NCBI GenBank assembly: GCA_031553835.1
Contig: JAVBKX010000021.1
Span: 1-64,000, forward strand
DNA length: 64,000 nucleotides
Reading direction: 5' to 3'
Origin: JAVBKX01 sp031553835
GTDB taxonomy: Bacteria > Bacteroidota > Bacteroidia > Bacteroidales > Azobacteroidaceae
Positions 1-7,885 of the stretch are shown in pieces. Each line of letters opens with the position of its first letter. Within the stretch, counting starts at the first letter, position 1. Under the pieces are notes generated by a model. The model saw only the letters and a program-made list of their open reading frames with translations, was not told the DNA's origin and ran no database searches. The position numbers were made by a program, and so were the translations under genes.

Positions 1-312
1 AGCGTTTTTAACATCTACGGCGGTAACCGTTCCGGTACGCTTTAGAATATCCGTGTAGTGGGCGTGTATAGTGAGATTAATTTTATTAATCTCACGGTTG
101 AGCCTGACAGCCGTATGGCTCTTTCCCGTTGCCCGTCCTGACTTGACGTGCCAGAGGCGTTCCTCTACCTTCAGTTTGGTGCTGAATTGGGCAATGCTGT
201 TGCCGATGATGATTTTTCCGATTATCGGGTAGGCAACATTCTCCCCAATGGCATTTTTTTCGATTCTGCTTTCCCTTTTCAAATAGAAAGACACTTTCAA
301 TTCTTTGCTCAT
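1..312 (-). CDS. Tyrosine-type site-specific recombinase (integrase), N-terminal part
   Basis: Reading the minus strand from the ATG at 312 gives 104 uninterrupted codons to the window edge, so the C-terminal catalytic part lies outside. The protein begins MSKELKVSFYLKRE and continues through IAQFSTKL, a Trp, KSGRATGKSHTAVRLNREI, which is the arm-type DNA-binding domain that starts many Bacteroidota integrases of conjugative or mobilizable elements. The catalytic Arg/His/Tyr residues cannot be seen. It should cut and rejoin DNA at an attachment site. Its presence, with the odd inverted repeat just upstream at 642-853, marks this end of the window as the edge of an integrated element or an inversion locus. 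Family assignment is firm; which element it belongs to is unknown. Confidence 0.85.
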   Translation of the reverse strand, partial: MSKELKVSFYLKRESRIEKNAIGENVAYPIIGKIIIGNSIAQFSTKLKVEERLWHVKSGRATGKSHTAVRLNREINKINLTIHAHYTDILKRTGTVTAVDVKNA

Positions 313-641
313 AACACTCACATTTTTAAGTTGGTAAAATTACTTCCTTTGTGAGTTATTTGAACAATGTAAACCGCAGACAAACAGCGTTATAACAGGT
401 CAATTAAGGTCATCGAATTGCCGTGTTTTGCTCCGTCAAAAACGGGTAACGTTATAGAGACGGAATGTTTGCTTTAAACCTCATAAAACGGCTTTTCAGC
501 CATTCGGCAACTAAAGACACTCTAAGCCAATCGTTTCTGATTATCAGCTAATTACCCTCTTTTTCTCCCTTTCTCATTTTACACTTCCTGTTTTTCAGAT
601 TATAAACAAAATTTTTAGCCTATGATATAAAATAATGTGTT
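313..641. other. Non-coding stretch upstream of the integrase
   Basis: No convincing reading frame lies here on either strand. The short open frame at 148-354 on the plus strand is antisense to the integrase start. The region is AT-rich and leads into the inverted repeat at 642-853. It may hold the integrase promoter or an attachment site, but I cannot point to a specific motif. Confidence 0.4.
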
Positions 642-853
642 AATACGCACATTTTAAGACATATTAGGAAAAAGCGTTAACTTTTATTCTTGCTATACGA
701 AATCTAGACAATTTCAGAGAGCAACCAAGAGTAAAGCAGTTGATGCTCACGTTTCGGCGTGGGCTTTACTCATTTATTTGGTTGCAAAGGTAGTCTAGAA
801 CCTCGTATAACAAATATTCAGAGTTTTGTCCGCGCTTTTTTTATGTGCGTATT
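642..853. repeat. Nested imperfect inverted repeat, about 212 bp
   Basis: Six blocks occur in order in the left arm and as reverse complements in mirrored order in the right arm: AATACGCACAT (642-652 with 843-853), AAAAAGCG (669-676 with 833-840), TATACGA (694-700 with 803-809), TCTAGAC (703-709 with 793-799), GCAACCAA (721-728 with 778-785) and GAGTAAAGC (729-737 with 763-771). The spacers between blocks differ in length and sequence. The centre contains a further small hairpin (CACG 748-751 with CGTG 758-761). The conserved blocks with diverged spacers suggest an old palindrome under selection, a miniature transposable element, or a recombination site used by the neighbouring integrase. Confidence 0.75.
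785..792 (-). promoter_or_regulatory. Candidate promoter -7 box, leftward
   Basis: The minus strand reads TACCTTTG, a perfect match to the Bacteroidota -7 consensus TAnnTTTG. It sits in the right arm of the inverted repeat and points toward the integrase, whose start is about 470 bp away. No good -33 TTTG box was found, so this is a motif match only. Confidence 0.35.
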
Positions 854-933
854 TTGAAATATCAGGACAAGCGAAGAATAAAAAATCACAATTTTGTCTG
901 CTTAAAGGAGTGGACGTTAAAGTAAATTTAGAA

Positions 934-1215
934 ATGAGAAAAAGAATTTTGTTAGTCAGCATAATTGCAACAATGGGTTTAGGTGCATTTTTGGTATCAT
1001 GTAGTGATGACGATGATAATAGCAAATACCCTACTTGCAAATGCGAACTAGACTGGGGGGATGGCGATACAGAAACATTTACGGTCAACTTATCAGATGA
1101 AGATGATATGGATGAAGCGGACTTGGAAGTAGGCGACATTAAAAATTGCAAAGAATTAGCATCTTATATAGAGGATGAAAGCGGTGCTTATGATGTCTCT
1201 TGCAAGGTAAAATAA
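934..1215 (+). CDS. Small Asp-rich surface lipoprotein, unknown function
   Basis: A 93-residue protein. The start chosen is the ATG at 934 (MRKRILL), which gives a normal signal peptide; the open frame continues upstream to 826 but lacks one. The lipobox is FLVSC with the acylated Cys at 23, followed immediately by SDDDDNS. A run of acidic residues after the Cys is the export signal that sends Bacteroidota lipoproteins to the cell surface. The mature part has two cysteines in PTCKCEL, another in IKNCKEL and one near the end (VSCKVK), so it may be disulfide-bonded, and it is strongly acidic. The next gene is a membrane thioredoxin fusion, which fits a redox partner. I do not recognise a named family. 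Confidence 0.7.
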   Translation: MRKRILLVSIIATMGLGAFLVSCSDDDDNSKYPTCKCELDWGDGDTETFTVNLSDEDDMDEADLEVGDIKNCKELASYIEDESGAYDVSCKVK

Positions 1216-1224
1216 TTAAATAAT

Positions 1225-1258
1225 AATAACTTGCTTTACGATTGTAAAGCAAGTTATT
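1225..1258 (+). terminator. Perfect 15-bp hairpin between two genes
   Basis: AATAACTTGCTTTAC (1225-1239) pairs perfectly with 1244-1258 around a four-base GATT loop. It lies 10 bp after the lipoprotein stop and 12 bp before the start of the next gene. There is no T-run after it, so it may attenuate or protect the upstream mRNA rather than stop transcription fully. The downstream arm overlaps the region where a ribosome binding site would be. Confidence 0.55.
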
Positions 1259-1270
1259 CACAAATTGCTT

Positions 1271-2146
1271 ATGAAAAAACGAATTGAAATCTACGGTCTG
1301 ATGGTAGGTATTGTTTTCTTGATTTCGGGTATAGCCAAATCATTGGATATTACCTCTTTTTCAAAAATCATTACTCAATATGGTTTTGAAAATTTAGAAT
1401 TTATCGGCCCATTGATTGTCTTAACAGAGGTTTTTATTGGTTTACTACTGGTTTTCCAAATTTGGCAAAAATGGTCAGCTTTGGCAGGGATATTATTAGT
1501 TATTGGATTCACAATAATTTATGTATATGGCGTAGTATTTTATAATATTGAAGATTGTGGCTGTTTTGGAAAAATTACAGTACTTAATACTTCTCCTGTT
1601 TTTACTTTTTCCAGAAATGTGATACTGATTTATTTATTAATTGCTGTATGGCGAAAAACTGAAAACAAGCTAACTTTAGATAAATGGATTGCTGGGATAG
1701 TATTATTTTTTATGTGTTTAGTAGCCTTTATATCGGGCTATACCTACAAAAAAGACAGTAAAAAACACATGCCAAAATCATCAACAGTGGCAATCGAAGA
1801 CTCTGTATTAAAAGAGTTCGTTTCACTATCCAAAGACAGCACTTATTTGGTGTTTGCATTTTCCTACACTTGTCCACATTGTCTCAATTCTATTGCCAAT
1901 CTGAAAGAATATGAACAATCAGGCGCTGTAGATAAGGTCATTGGTTTGGCTTTGGGTGATTCTATTGTTGAAAAGAAATTTATGGAAATTTTCAAACCGA
2001 ATTTTACCGTTAAAAATTATTCAAAAAAATTATTGCGATTAACCAATAATTTTCCAACGGCTTACTACATTAGAAACGACAGTATTGTGATGGAATTTTT
2101 AGGAGAATTACCTTGCAGCTACATATTTAAAGCAAGTTATCATTAA
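1271..2146 (+). CDS. MauE/DoxX-type membrane protein fused to a thioredoxin-like domain
   Basis: 291 residues from the ATG at 1271 (MKKRIEIYG); an in-frame TTG six bases upstream is less likely. Residues 1-160 contain about four to five hydrophobic spans, starting with a segment carrying GIAKSLD, and the CGC motif EDCGCFG (Cys 96 and 98) typical of MauE-like redox membrane proteins. After a last membrane span near 140-160 comes a periplasmic domain with the thioredoxin-type active site CPHC (Cys 201 and 204). The expected role is to pass electrons across the inner membrane to an extracytoplasmic Cys protein. The Cys-containing lipoprotein just upstream is the obvious candidate partner. The C-terminus (GELPCSYIF) looks complete. 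Substrate unknown. Confidence 0.75.
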   Translation: MKKRIEIYGLMVGIVFLISGIAKSLDITSFSKIITQYGFENLEFIGPLIVLTEVFIGLLLVFQIWQKWSALAGILLVIGFTIIYVYGVVFYNIEDCGCFGKITVLNTSPVFTFSRNVILIYLLIAVWRKTENKLTLDKWIAGIVLFFMCLVAFISGYTYKKDSKKHMPKSSTVAIEDSVLKEFVSLSKDSTYLVFAFSYTCPHCLNSIANLKEYEQSGAVDKVIGLALGDSIVEKKFMEIFKPNFTVKNYSKKLLRLTNNFPTAYYIRNDSIVMEFLGELPCSYIFKASYH

Positions 2147-2266
2147 CCTTGTATCAGATACATATACAAGAACAAAGTTCAGGTTTATATAGATATCAAT
2201 GGAAGACGATATGGAAGACATAATTATCAATAAAATTCAGCTGAGGTAAAACTTGGTTAAGAGTAC

Positions 2267-2305
2267 CATAAGGGGTAGTCTCAAACAGTCTGCCCTTATG
2301 TTTTT
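2267..2305 (+). terminator. Rho-independent terminator
   Basis: CATAAGGG (2267-2274) pairs with CCCTTATG (2293-2300), followed at once by TTTTT (2301-2305). It ends the lipoprotein/thioredoxin unit and separates the accessory region from the leftward DPP5-like gene. Confidence 0.75.
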
Positions 2306-2371
2306 AAATACCCCAGCTAACGTGTCTGATAAGCATTGTGGATTCTGAAACAAATAATGAATATGAATACC

Positions 2372-4465
2372 TCACTTCTTCAACCACTGATCAAACCACC
2401 GGAAAAACTCCCGCTGAAACAACACTCCGTTTTGCGGTTGCGAAATCCAATGATTTTCGTTCGGAAATATCAATAACCGAGATGGAATATTTCGCAGTTG
2501 TGCTGCATTGAATGCCATCATTCCTTGCGAAGCTAAAATACGATAATCTAATTCGCCATGAGAGATGGCAATCGGAGTATCCCAGTTTTGAACAAATTTA
2601 TGCGGCGAATTGGCATACGAATTTTGAGCGATTGCATTCGATTTATCCCAATAGGGGCCTCCTAAATCCCAATCTGCAAACCACATTTCTTCTGTTTCCA
2701 AATATTGTGCTTCTAAATTAAAGATGCCGGCATGCGCCCAAAAGGCTTTGAAACGATTGTTGTGATTCCCGGCTAACCAAAATACGGAAAAGCCTCCGTA
2801 ACTGGCTCCGGTACAGCCCAAAAGGGTTTCATCAATATACGGTTCCTGCATCATGACATCGATTGCCGACAAATAATCTTTCATATTTTGACCACCATAA
2901 TCTTTACTGATTTGTTCGAGCCATTCTTGTCCAAATCCAGGCAATCCGCGACGATTGGGTGCAACGACGATATAACCGTTGGCTGCCATCATTTGTAAAT
3001 TCCAACGATACGACCAAAACTGGCTAACCGTGCTTTGAGGACCTCCCTGGCAATATAAAATGGCCGGATATTTTTTTGCAGGATCAAAATTGGGCGGAAA
3101 CACTACCCATGTCAACATCTCTTTGTTGTCGGTGGTTTTAATCCAGCGTTCTTCCACTTTACCCATTTTGATCTGATCCAACAAATGTTTATTTTCAAAT
3201 GTCAGTTGGGTTTCTTCTTTGGAATTGATATCTACGGCAAAAATTTCATTCGGGGCAGACAACGAGTGGCGTAAGCCAACCAATTTATCTCCAATTAACG
3301 CTACTGAGGCATAATCGTGATAACCTTTGGTCAGCGTATTGATTTCTCTACTGAATACACTGATGGCATGTAATTGTGTGGTTCCTTTTACACAGGCCAC
3401 CGTATAGATAGTGTTTCCGGAAGCGCTCCAACAAAAAGCATCGGTATTATAATCGAACTGTTCGGTCAAATATAATTTTTCTCCGGTAGCTAAATTCATT
3501 ACAAACAAGCGGTTTTTATCAGACTCGTAGCCATCCCGTTCCATACTAAGCCAGGCGATATAATCGCCCTGGGGAGAAAACTGAGGATTGGTATCGTAGC
3601 CCATCATGCCTGCGGTCAGATTTTTAACATCGCCTGTAGCCAAATCGTATTGATAAATATCAGAATTGGTAGATTGAGCATATTCTTTTCCCGTTTTTTT
3701 CCGGCAGGTATAAGCAATGGATTGGCTATTAGGATGCCAGGCCAATTGCTCGATTCCTCCCCAAGGCTTCATGGGACTTTCAAAGGGTTCATGTTCCAAA
3801 ATATCTTTGATATTTATCAATTTGTTCTCCGAAATATCAGCCACAAAAGGATGAGGAACAGTTTCTACCCATTCATCCCAGTGTTTATACATCAATTCAT
3901 CAACAATTCGGCCTGAGGCCTTGTCTAAATCAGGATACAGGTCGCTGGTTCTTTGTCCTGATTTCACCTGACAAATAAATAATATTTTATTGCCATCGGG
4001 AGAAGAATCAAAACCTTCGATCGATTCTTTGGAATCGCTGATTTGTTGACGATTATTACCATCCGCATCCATCTCCCAAATCTGGTTAATTCCGTTGACC
4101 GGATACAGGAAAGCAATTTTTTCGCCATTTTTTATCCAACGCGAATTGTTCTCTCCCAACGCAGTATGAGTGATTGGAGTATTACAACTTCCATTGAGGT
4201 TTATTACAAATAATTCCCGGTTTCTTTTATTCTGCGCAATATCCGTATAATTGACAGAGTACAATACTTTCCCGGTTTCGGGACATGCCTGAACATCACC
4301 AACTTGTCCAAACGAATGAAGGACTTCGGGTGTCATGATACCATCCGGAATTTGTATCGATGCCCGGCCAATAACATTTTGTTCTTGTGCTTTATTGTTT
4401 TCCTGATGACATGCTGAAAATAAAAGAGAAGTAGTAACAGCCATTGCTAAAATAATTCGATTCAT
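2372..4465 (-). CDS. S9 family prolyl oligopeptidase, DPP5-like lipoprotein
   Basis: 697 residues from the ATG at 4465; the frame extends upstream but only this start gives a signal peptide (MNRIILAMAV...LLFSAC, lipobox Cys 19). An N-terminal beta-propeller occupies roughly residues 50-420 and a C-terminal alpha/beta hydrolase roughly 450-697. The catalytic triad is visible: Ser555 in GASYGG, Asp640 in HGELDYRI, His672 in NENHWI. The sequence around FNLEAQYLETEEMWF and GGPYWDKS is that of the Porphyromonas DPP5 group, which removes dipeptides from peptides in the periplasm, preferring Ala or hydrophobic residues at P1. Expected role: peptide use as carbon and nitrogen source. Exact specificity is inferred. 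Confidence 0.85.
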   Translation of the reverse strand: MNRIILAMAVTTSLLFSACHQENNKAQEQNVIGRASIQIPDGIMTPEVLHSFGQVGDVQACPETGKVLYSVNYTDIAQNKRNRELFVINLNGSCNTPITHTALGENNSRWIKNGEKIAFLYPVNGINQIWEMDADGNNRQQISDSKESIEGFDSSPDGNKILFICQVKSGQRTSDLYPDLDKASGRIVDELMYKHWDEWVETVPHPFVADISENKLINIKDILEHEPFESPMKPWGGIEQLAWHPNSQSIAYTCRKKTGKEYAQSTNSDIYQYDLATGDVKNLTAGMMGYDTNPQFSPQGDYIAWLSMERDGYESDKNRLFVMNLATGEKLYLTEQFDYNTDAFCWSASGNTIYTVACVKGTTQLHAISVFSREINTLTKGYHDYASVALIGDKLVGLRHSLSAPNEIFAVDINSKEETQLTFENKHLLDQIKMGKVEERWIKTTDNKEMLTWVVFPPNFDPAKKYPAILYCQGGPQSTVSQFWSYRWNLQMMAANGYIVVAPNRRGLPGFGQEWLEQISKDYGGQNMKDYLSAIDVMMQEPYIDETLLGCTGASYGGFSVFWLAGNHNNRFKAFWAHAGIFNLEAQYLETEEMWFADWDLGGPYWDKSNAIAQNSYANSPHKFVQNWDTPIAISHGELDYRILASQGMMAFNAAQLRNIPSRLLIFPNENHWISQPQNGVLFQREFFRWFDQWLKK

Positions 4466-4611
4466 AATATATATGTTTATAGAGTATGCACGCGGATGAT
4501 ACAAATTGGGCGGATTGCCGCTGCTCAATATTTTAATTGTTTTTCTAAAAAAATAGAACCTGCAAACATCCGCTCAATTCGTTTCATCCGCGTACCATAA
4601 TCAATTATCAA

Positions 4612-5199
4612 TTAAAATAGAAATGCAATATTGCTCGCAAACAATTTCACAGATATCGCTAACAGGATGATTCCAAAGAACTTGCGCATCACATATACTC
4701 CTCCGGCACCCAACAATTTTTCAACCCAGTTGACTTTCTTCAATACTATATATACAATAATAATGTTCAGCAACAGAGCGATGAGAATATTGAGCGAGCT
4801 ATATTCGGCTTTCAGAGACAAAAGGGTGGTAAATGCGCCCGGACCAGCTATTAACGGAAAAATAATAGGAACCAGCGTGGCGCTGCCTGAAGGACCATCC
4901 AACTTAAACACCTCAATACCAAACGTCATTTCAATAGCCACCACAAAAATAACCAAGGCGCCGGCAACAGCAAATGAATTCACATCCACATTAAATAAAC
5001 GTAAGATCCAATCACCGACAAAAAAGAATGCGACTAATGTGATCAACGACCAAAAAGCGGCTTTTTCCGCACTATACGATTGCTTCTTGTCTCGCAAACC
5101 AAGAAAAATCGGGATCGATCCGGTAACGTCAATAATCGCAAACAGTACAATAAATGCACTGAGCAGTTGGGTAATATTGAAATACCAATCCATATTCAT
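4612..5199 (-). CDS. MarC family inner-membrane protein
   Basis: About 195 residues with six hydrophobic spans. It starts at 5199 (MNMDWYFN) or 5193; the frame continues upstream into the preceding gene. Family signatures include the first span ending in FAIIDVTGSIPIFL and the later GPSGSATLVPIIFPLIAGPGA stretch with paired Pro/Gly. MarC proteins were once linked to multiple antibiotic resistance, but the role is not settled. It starts 4 bp after the aspartate kinase stop, so the two are co-transcribed. Confidence 0.85.
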   Translation of the reverse strand: MNMDWYFNITQLLSAFIVLFAIIDVTGSIPIFLGLRDKKQSYSAEKAAFWSLITLVAFFFVGDWILRLFNVDVNSFAVAGALVIFVVAIEMTFGIEVFKLDGPSGSATLVPIIFPLIAGPGAFTTLLSLKAEYSSLNILIALLLNIIIVYIVLKKVNWVEKLLGAGGVYVMRKFFGIILLAISVKLFASNIAFLF

Positions 5200-5203
5200 T
5201 TTT

Positions 5204-6592
5204 TTAACAAATGGAACAACATAAAGTATCATTCAAAGCAATAACAGCTTCGGCATACCTGTCGCGAGCAATCACAAATTGCATATTGACCTGACGCATG
5301 GATTGTCCGAAACATTCAATATTAATATCGCGATCGCTCAATGCTTTTGCCGCCCGATATAAAAAACCCGGATGAGCGATATTTGTTCCCATAGCACACA
5401 CAATAGCTACCGGTTTTACAGTCAACTGATATACTGCTTCTTTCAATTCTTTCAGCATTTCATGCGTATCGGAACGATCCCAGGTTACCATAGTGATGCT
5501 GTTGGCATTGGTAGATTTAAGAATGTAACTGACATTATGTTTTTTCAAAATTTCCATGATTTTCAGGTCATAACCCACTTCGCCTACCATCATCGGGTCA
5601 TGAACTTCAAAAGCAATGACATTATTGGTTCCGGAAACTATTTCCACTTTAGGTGTTTCGGAAACATATTCATTTGAAATAATCGTCCCCGGATGCTCCG
5701 GTTCGAATGTATTTTTAATCCGGATATTAATTCCTGCCAATTCAAGCGGTTTGGATGCTTTGGGATGAATCGCTTCCATGCCGATATCCGCCAACTGATC
5801 GGCGACAATAAAATTGGTTTTTCCTACCGGAATGGATTTGTCCATCCCAACCAATTTCGGGTCGGCGCTCGACAAATGGAATTCTTTATGTATGATCGCC
5901 TCATCCGCTCTTACATCTACTGCGATTTTACAAAAAGTTACCTCCGAATAACCCCGGTCAAAAGCCCGCATAATGCCTTCGACTCCTTTAGTATAACCGG
6001 TTGCAACACATAATGTTTTCGAAAAGTCTATTTCTGAAAATGCCTTGTGAATCCGTTGGTCAATGGTAAGCGGCTCATTATCATTGAATCCGCAAAGGTC
6101 TATAAAAGTCGCATTCATTCCATTGTTATTCATAATATTGACCGAATTCCAGGCCGAATGCGCTTCTCCGATGGAAGCCAAAATTTCCCGGGCGGCCAAA
6201 TAAATATGGCTTTTTTCTACATAACCCGATGCAATCACAGTGTACATAGAATAAAGGTACGTCTTGGCCTGATCGATCCGGAAGCGGATAAACTCGCGCG
6301 CTTCATTCAGATTCAAACCGATCGATTCAAATTCTTCATTAATTTTTAACAACTTAGCATATAATTCATCCAATGCCTGGGTATAATCTTCATTGTGCAA
6401 AAATTTGGCATATACTCCCGGCTCACCTGTCTTTTTATGTTCCAGCAACCAATTAGTCACGTTATTATAAGCCGACACTACAAAAATACGATTATACATT
6501 TCATCCGGTTTCCGATTTCCACGAATGATATTATTTAAGCAATCGCCGAATTGCGACATGGAAGTTCCGCCAATTTTTTCTACTGTCAACAT
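5204..6592 (-). CDS. Aspartate kinase
   Basis: 462 residues. The N-terminal KIGGTSM motif and a central amino-acid kinase fold are followed by two ACT regulatory domains (from about residue 310, the second beginning near VKPVAIVCAMG). It phosphorylates L-aspartate, the first step toward lysine, threonine and methionine; the ACT domains imply feedback by lysine or threonine. It is monofunctional: no homoserine dehydrogenase domain is attached. It leads a two-gene operon with marC, and a TAnnTTTG box lies 40 bp upstream. The KIGGTSM variant, rather than KFGGTS, is usual in the Bacteroidota form. Confidence 0.9.
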   Translation of the reverse strand: MLTVEKIGGTSMSQFGDCLNNIIRGNRKPDEMYNRIFVVSAYNNVTNWLLEHKKTGEPGVYAKFLHNEDYTQALDELYAKLLKINEEFESIGLNLNEAREFIRFRIDQAKTYLYSMYTVIASGYVEKSHIYLAAREILASIGEAHSAWNSVNIMNNNGMNATFIDLCGFNDNEPLTIDQRIHKAFSEIDFSKTLCVATGYTKGVEGIMRAFDRGYSEVTFCKIAVDVRADEAIIHKEFHLSSADPKLVGMDKSIPVGKTNFIVADQLADIGMEAIHPKASKPLELAGINIRIKNTFEPEHPGTIISNEYVSETPKVEIVSGTNNVIAFEVHDPMMVGEVGYDLKIMEILKKHNVSYILKSTNANSITMVTWDRSDTHEMLKELKEAVYQLTVKPVAIVCAMGTNIAHPGFLYRAAKALSDRDINIECFGQSMRQVNMQFVIARDRYAEAVIALNDTLCCSIC

Positions 6593-6631
6593 TCTAAATA
6601 ATTAAAATTAAGAATTAAAGAAATTAAGCTA

Positions 6632-6639
6632 CAAAAGTA
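6632..6639 (-). promoter_or_regulatory. Promoter -7 box for the aspartate kinase operon
   Basis: The minus strand reads TACTTTTG, matching TAnnTTTG, 40 bp upstream of the aspartate kinase ATG. Only 29 bp separate it from a divergent box at 6661, so the two operons share one small control region. Confidence 0.6.
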
Positions 6640-6660
6640 ATAGATTCTATGGGTTTATAC

Positions 6661-6668
6661 TATTTTTG
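6661..6668 (+). promoter_or_regulatory. Promoter -7 box for the M24 peptidase
   Basis: TATTTTTG matches TAnnTTTG, 33 bp upstream of the ATG at 6701. No clear -33 TTTG was seen. The intergenic region also contains AATTAAGAATTA-type inverted sequence. Confidence 0.55.
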
Positions 6669-6700
6669 TATTCTTAATTCTTAATTATTTACTTCTAATT

Positions 6701-7861
6701 ATGTTAAACGATTTACCCCTGCGCTGGGCAAAAGTACAGGATCAAATGAAAAAAACAGGCGCTGACGCTTGTTTGATTGCATCCAATACCAATTTATATT
6801 ACTTAACGGGAATGATTTTAGGAGGTTACGTTTATCTCCCACCAGAAGGAGAACCACTATATTTTGTCCGGAGGCCTGCCGGATTGGAAGATCCGAAAGT
6901 ACAGTATATCCGCAAGCCGGAAGATATTCCCTTTTTATTGAAAGAAAAGGGATTGGATTTGCCAAAATCCCTGTTATTGGAAGGGGATCAATTGACCTAT
7001 AATGAATATGTTCGGCTGCAAACGGCGCTGCATCCGCAACAAACCGGGAATGCCACCCCGCTTATGCGGCAAGTACGCAGTATCAAAACTGATTGGGAGA
7101 TCAGTCAATTTAGAATTTCCGCCCAAAAACATGCAGAGGTCTATAGTCATATTAAAAAATGCTACAGTATTGGAATTACAGACATTAAATTTCAGGCCAA
7201 TTTAGAATATATAATGCGTTCATCAGGTTCTATTGGTTATTTCCGTGGATTTGGCAACAATATGGAAATCTACATGGGAAGCGTTTTGACCGGAGAGAAT
7301 GCGGAGGCTCCTTCTCCTTTCGATTTTGCCCTGGGCGGCGAAGGGATCAATCCGATTGTCCCACTGGGAGCTAACGGAACGATATTAAAAGAAGGTACCA
7401 CATTGATGGTCGATATGGCGGGAAATTATACTGCTTATTTAACCGATATGACCCGGACATTCGCCATCGGATCTGTCGCCGATATAGCTTACAAAGCGCA
7501 TCAGGTTTCTATCGACATTCAGAATGAAATCATGCGATTCTGCAAACCGGGCACTAACTGCGCCGATATATATAATGTAGCGTTGGAAATGGCTGATGCC
7601 GCCAGATTGGGGCATTATTTTATGGGGACCAAACAACAAGCTAAATTTGTAGGGCACGGCGTAGGGATAGAAATTAACGAACTACCTGTACTAACCGGTC
7701 GATCGCAAGAAAAACTCCAAGCCAACATGGTGTTTGCATTGGAACCCAAATTTGTTATCCCTGAAATCGGCGCTGTCGGTATTGAAAACACTTTTTTAGT
7801 GACCGAAAAAGGATTGGAAAAATTAACTATATTTGAGGAAAATTTAACTCAACTCGCATAA
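6701..7861 (+). CDS. M24 family Xaa-Pro peptidase
   Basis: 386 residues, no signal peptide. An N-terminal creatinase-like domain (about 1-130) precedes the pita-bread catalytic domain. Metal ligands of the M24 family are visible: Asp in VDMAG and LTDMTR, His in GHGVGIE, Glu in LEPKF and GIENT. It should remove N-terminal residues before proline in the cytoplasm, working downstream of peptide uptake. It is followed after 24 bp by the GH2 gene, so they may be co-transcribed although the functions differ. Confidence 0.88.
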   Translation: MLNDLPLRWAKVQDQMKKTGADACLIASNTNLYYLTGMILGGYVYLPPEGEPLYFVRRPAGLEDPKVQYIRKPEDIPFLLKEKGLDLPKSLLLEGDQLTYNEYVRLQTALHPQQTGNATPLMRQVRSIKTDWEISQFRISAQKHAEVYSHIKKCYSIGITDIKFQANLEYIMRSSGSIGYFRGFGNNMEIYMGSVLTGENAEAPSPFDFALGGEGINPIVPLGANGTILKEGTTLMVDMAGNYTAYLTDMTRTFAIGSVADIAYKAHQVSIDIQNEIMRFCKPGTNCADIYNVALEMADAARLGHYFMGTKQQAKFVGHGVGIEINELPVLTGRSQEKLQANMVFALEPKFVIPEIGAVGIENTFLVTEKGLEKLTIFEENLTQLA

Positions 7862-7885
7862 ATTGAAAATTTAAAATCATTTACC

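Noticed and set aside
148..354. 68-codon plus-strand frame at the left edge
   Set aside because: It is antisense to the integrase N-terminus, which has clear family motifs.
4631..5224. 197-codon open frame antisense to the MarC gene
   Set aside because: Fully inside a well-supported gene on the other strand; composition looks like a reversed membrane protein.
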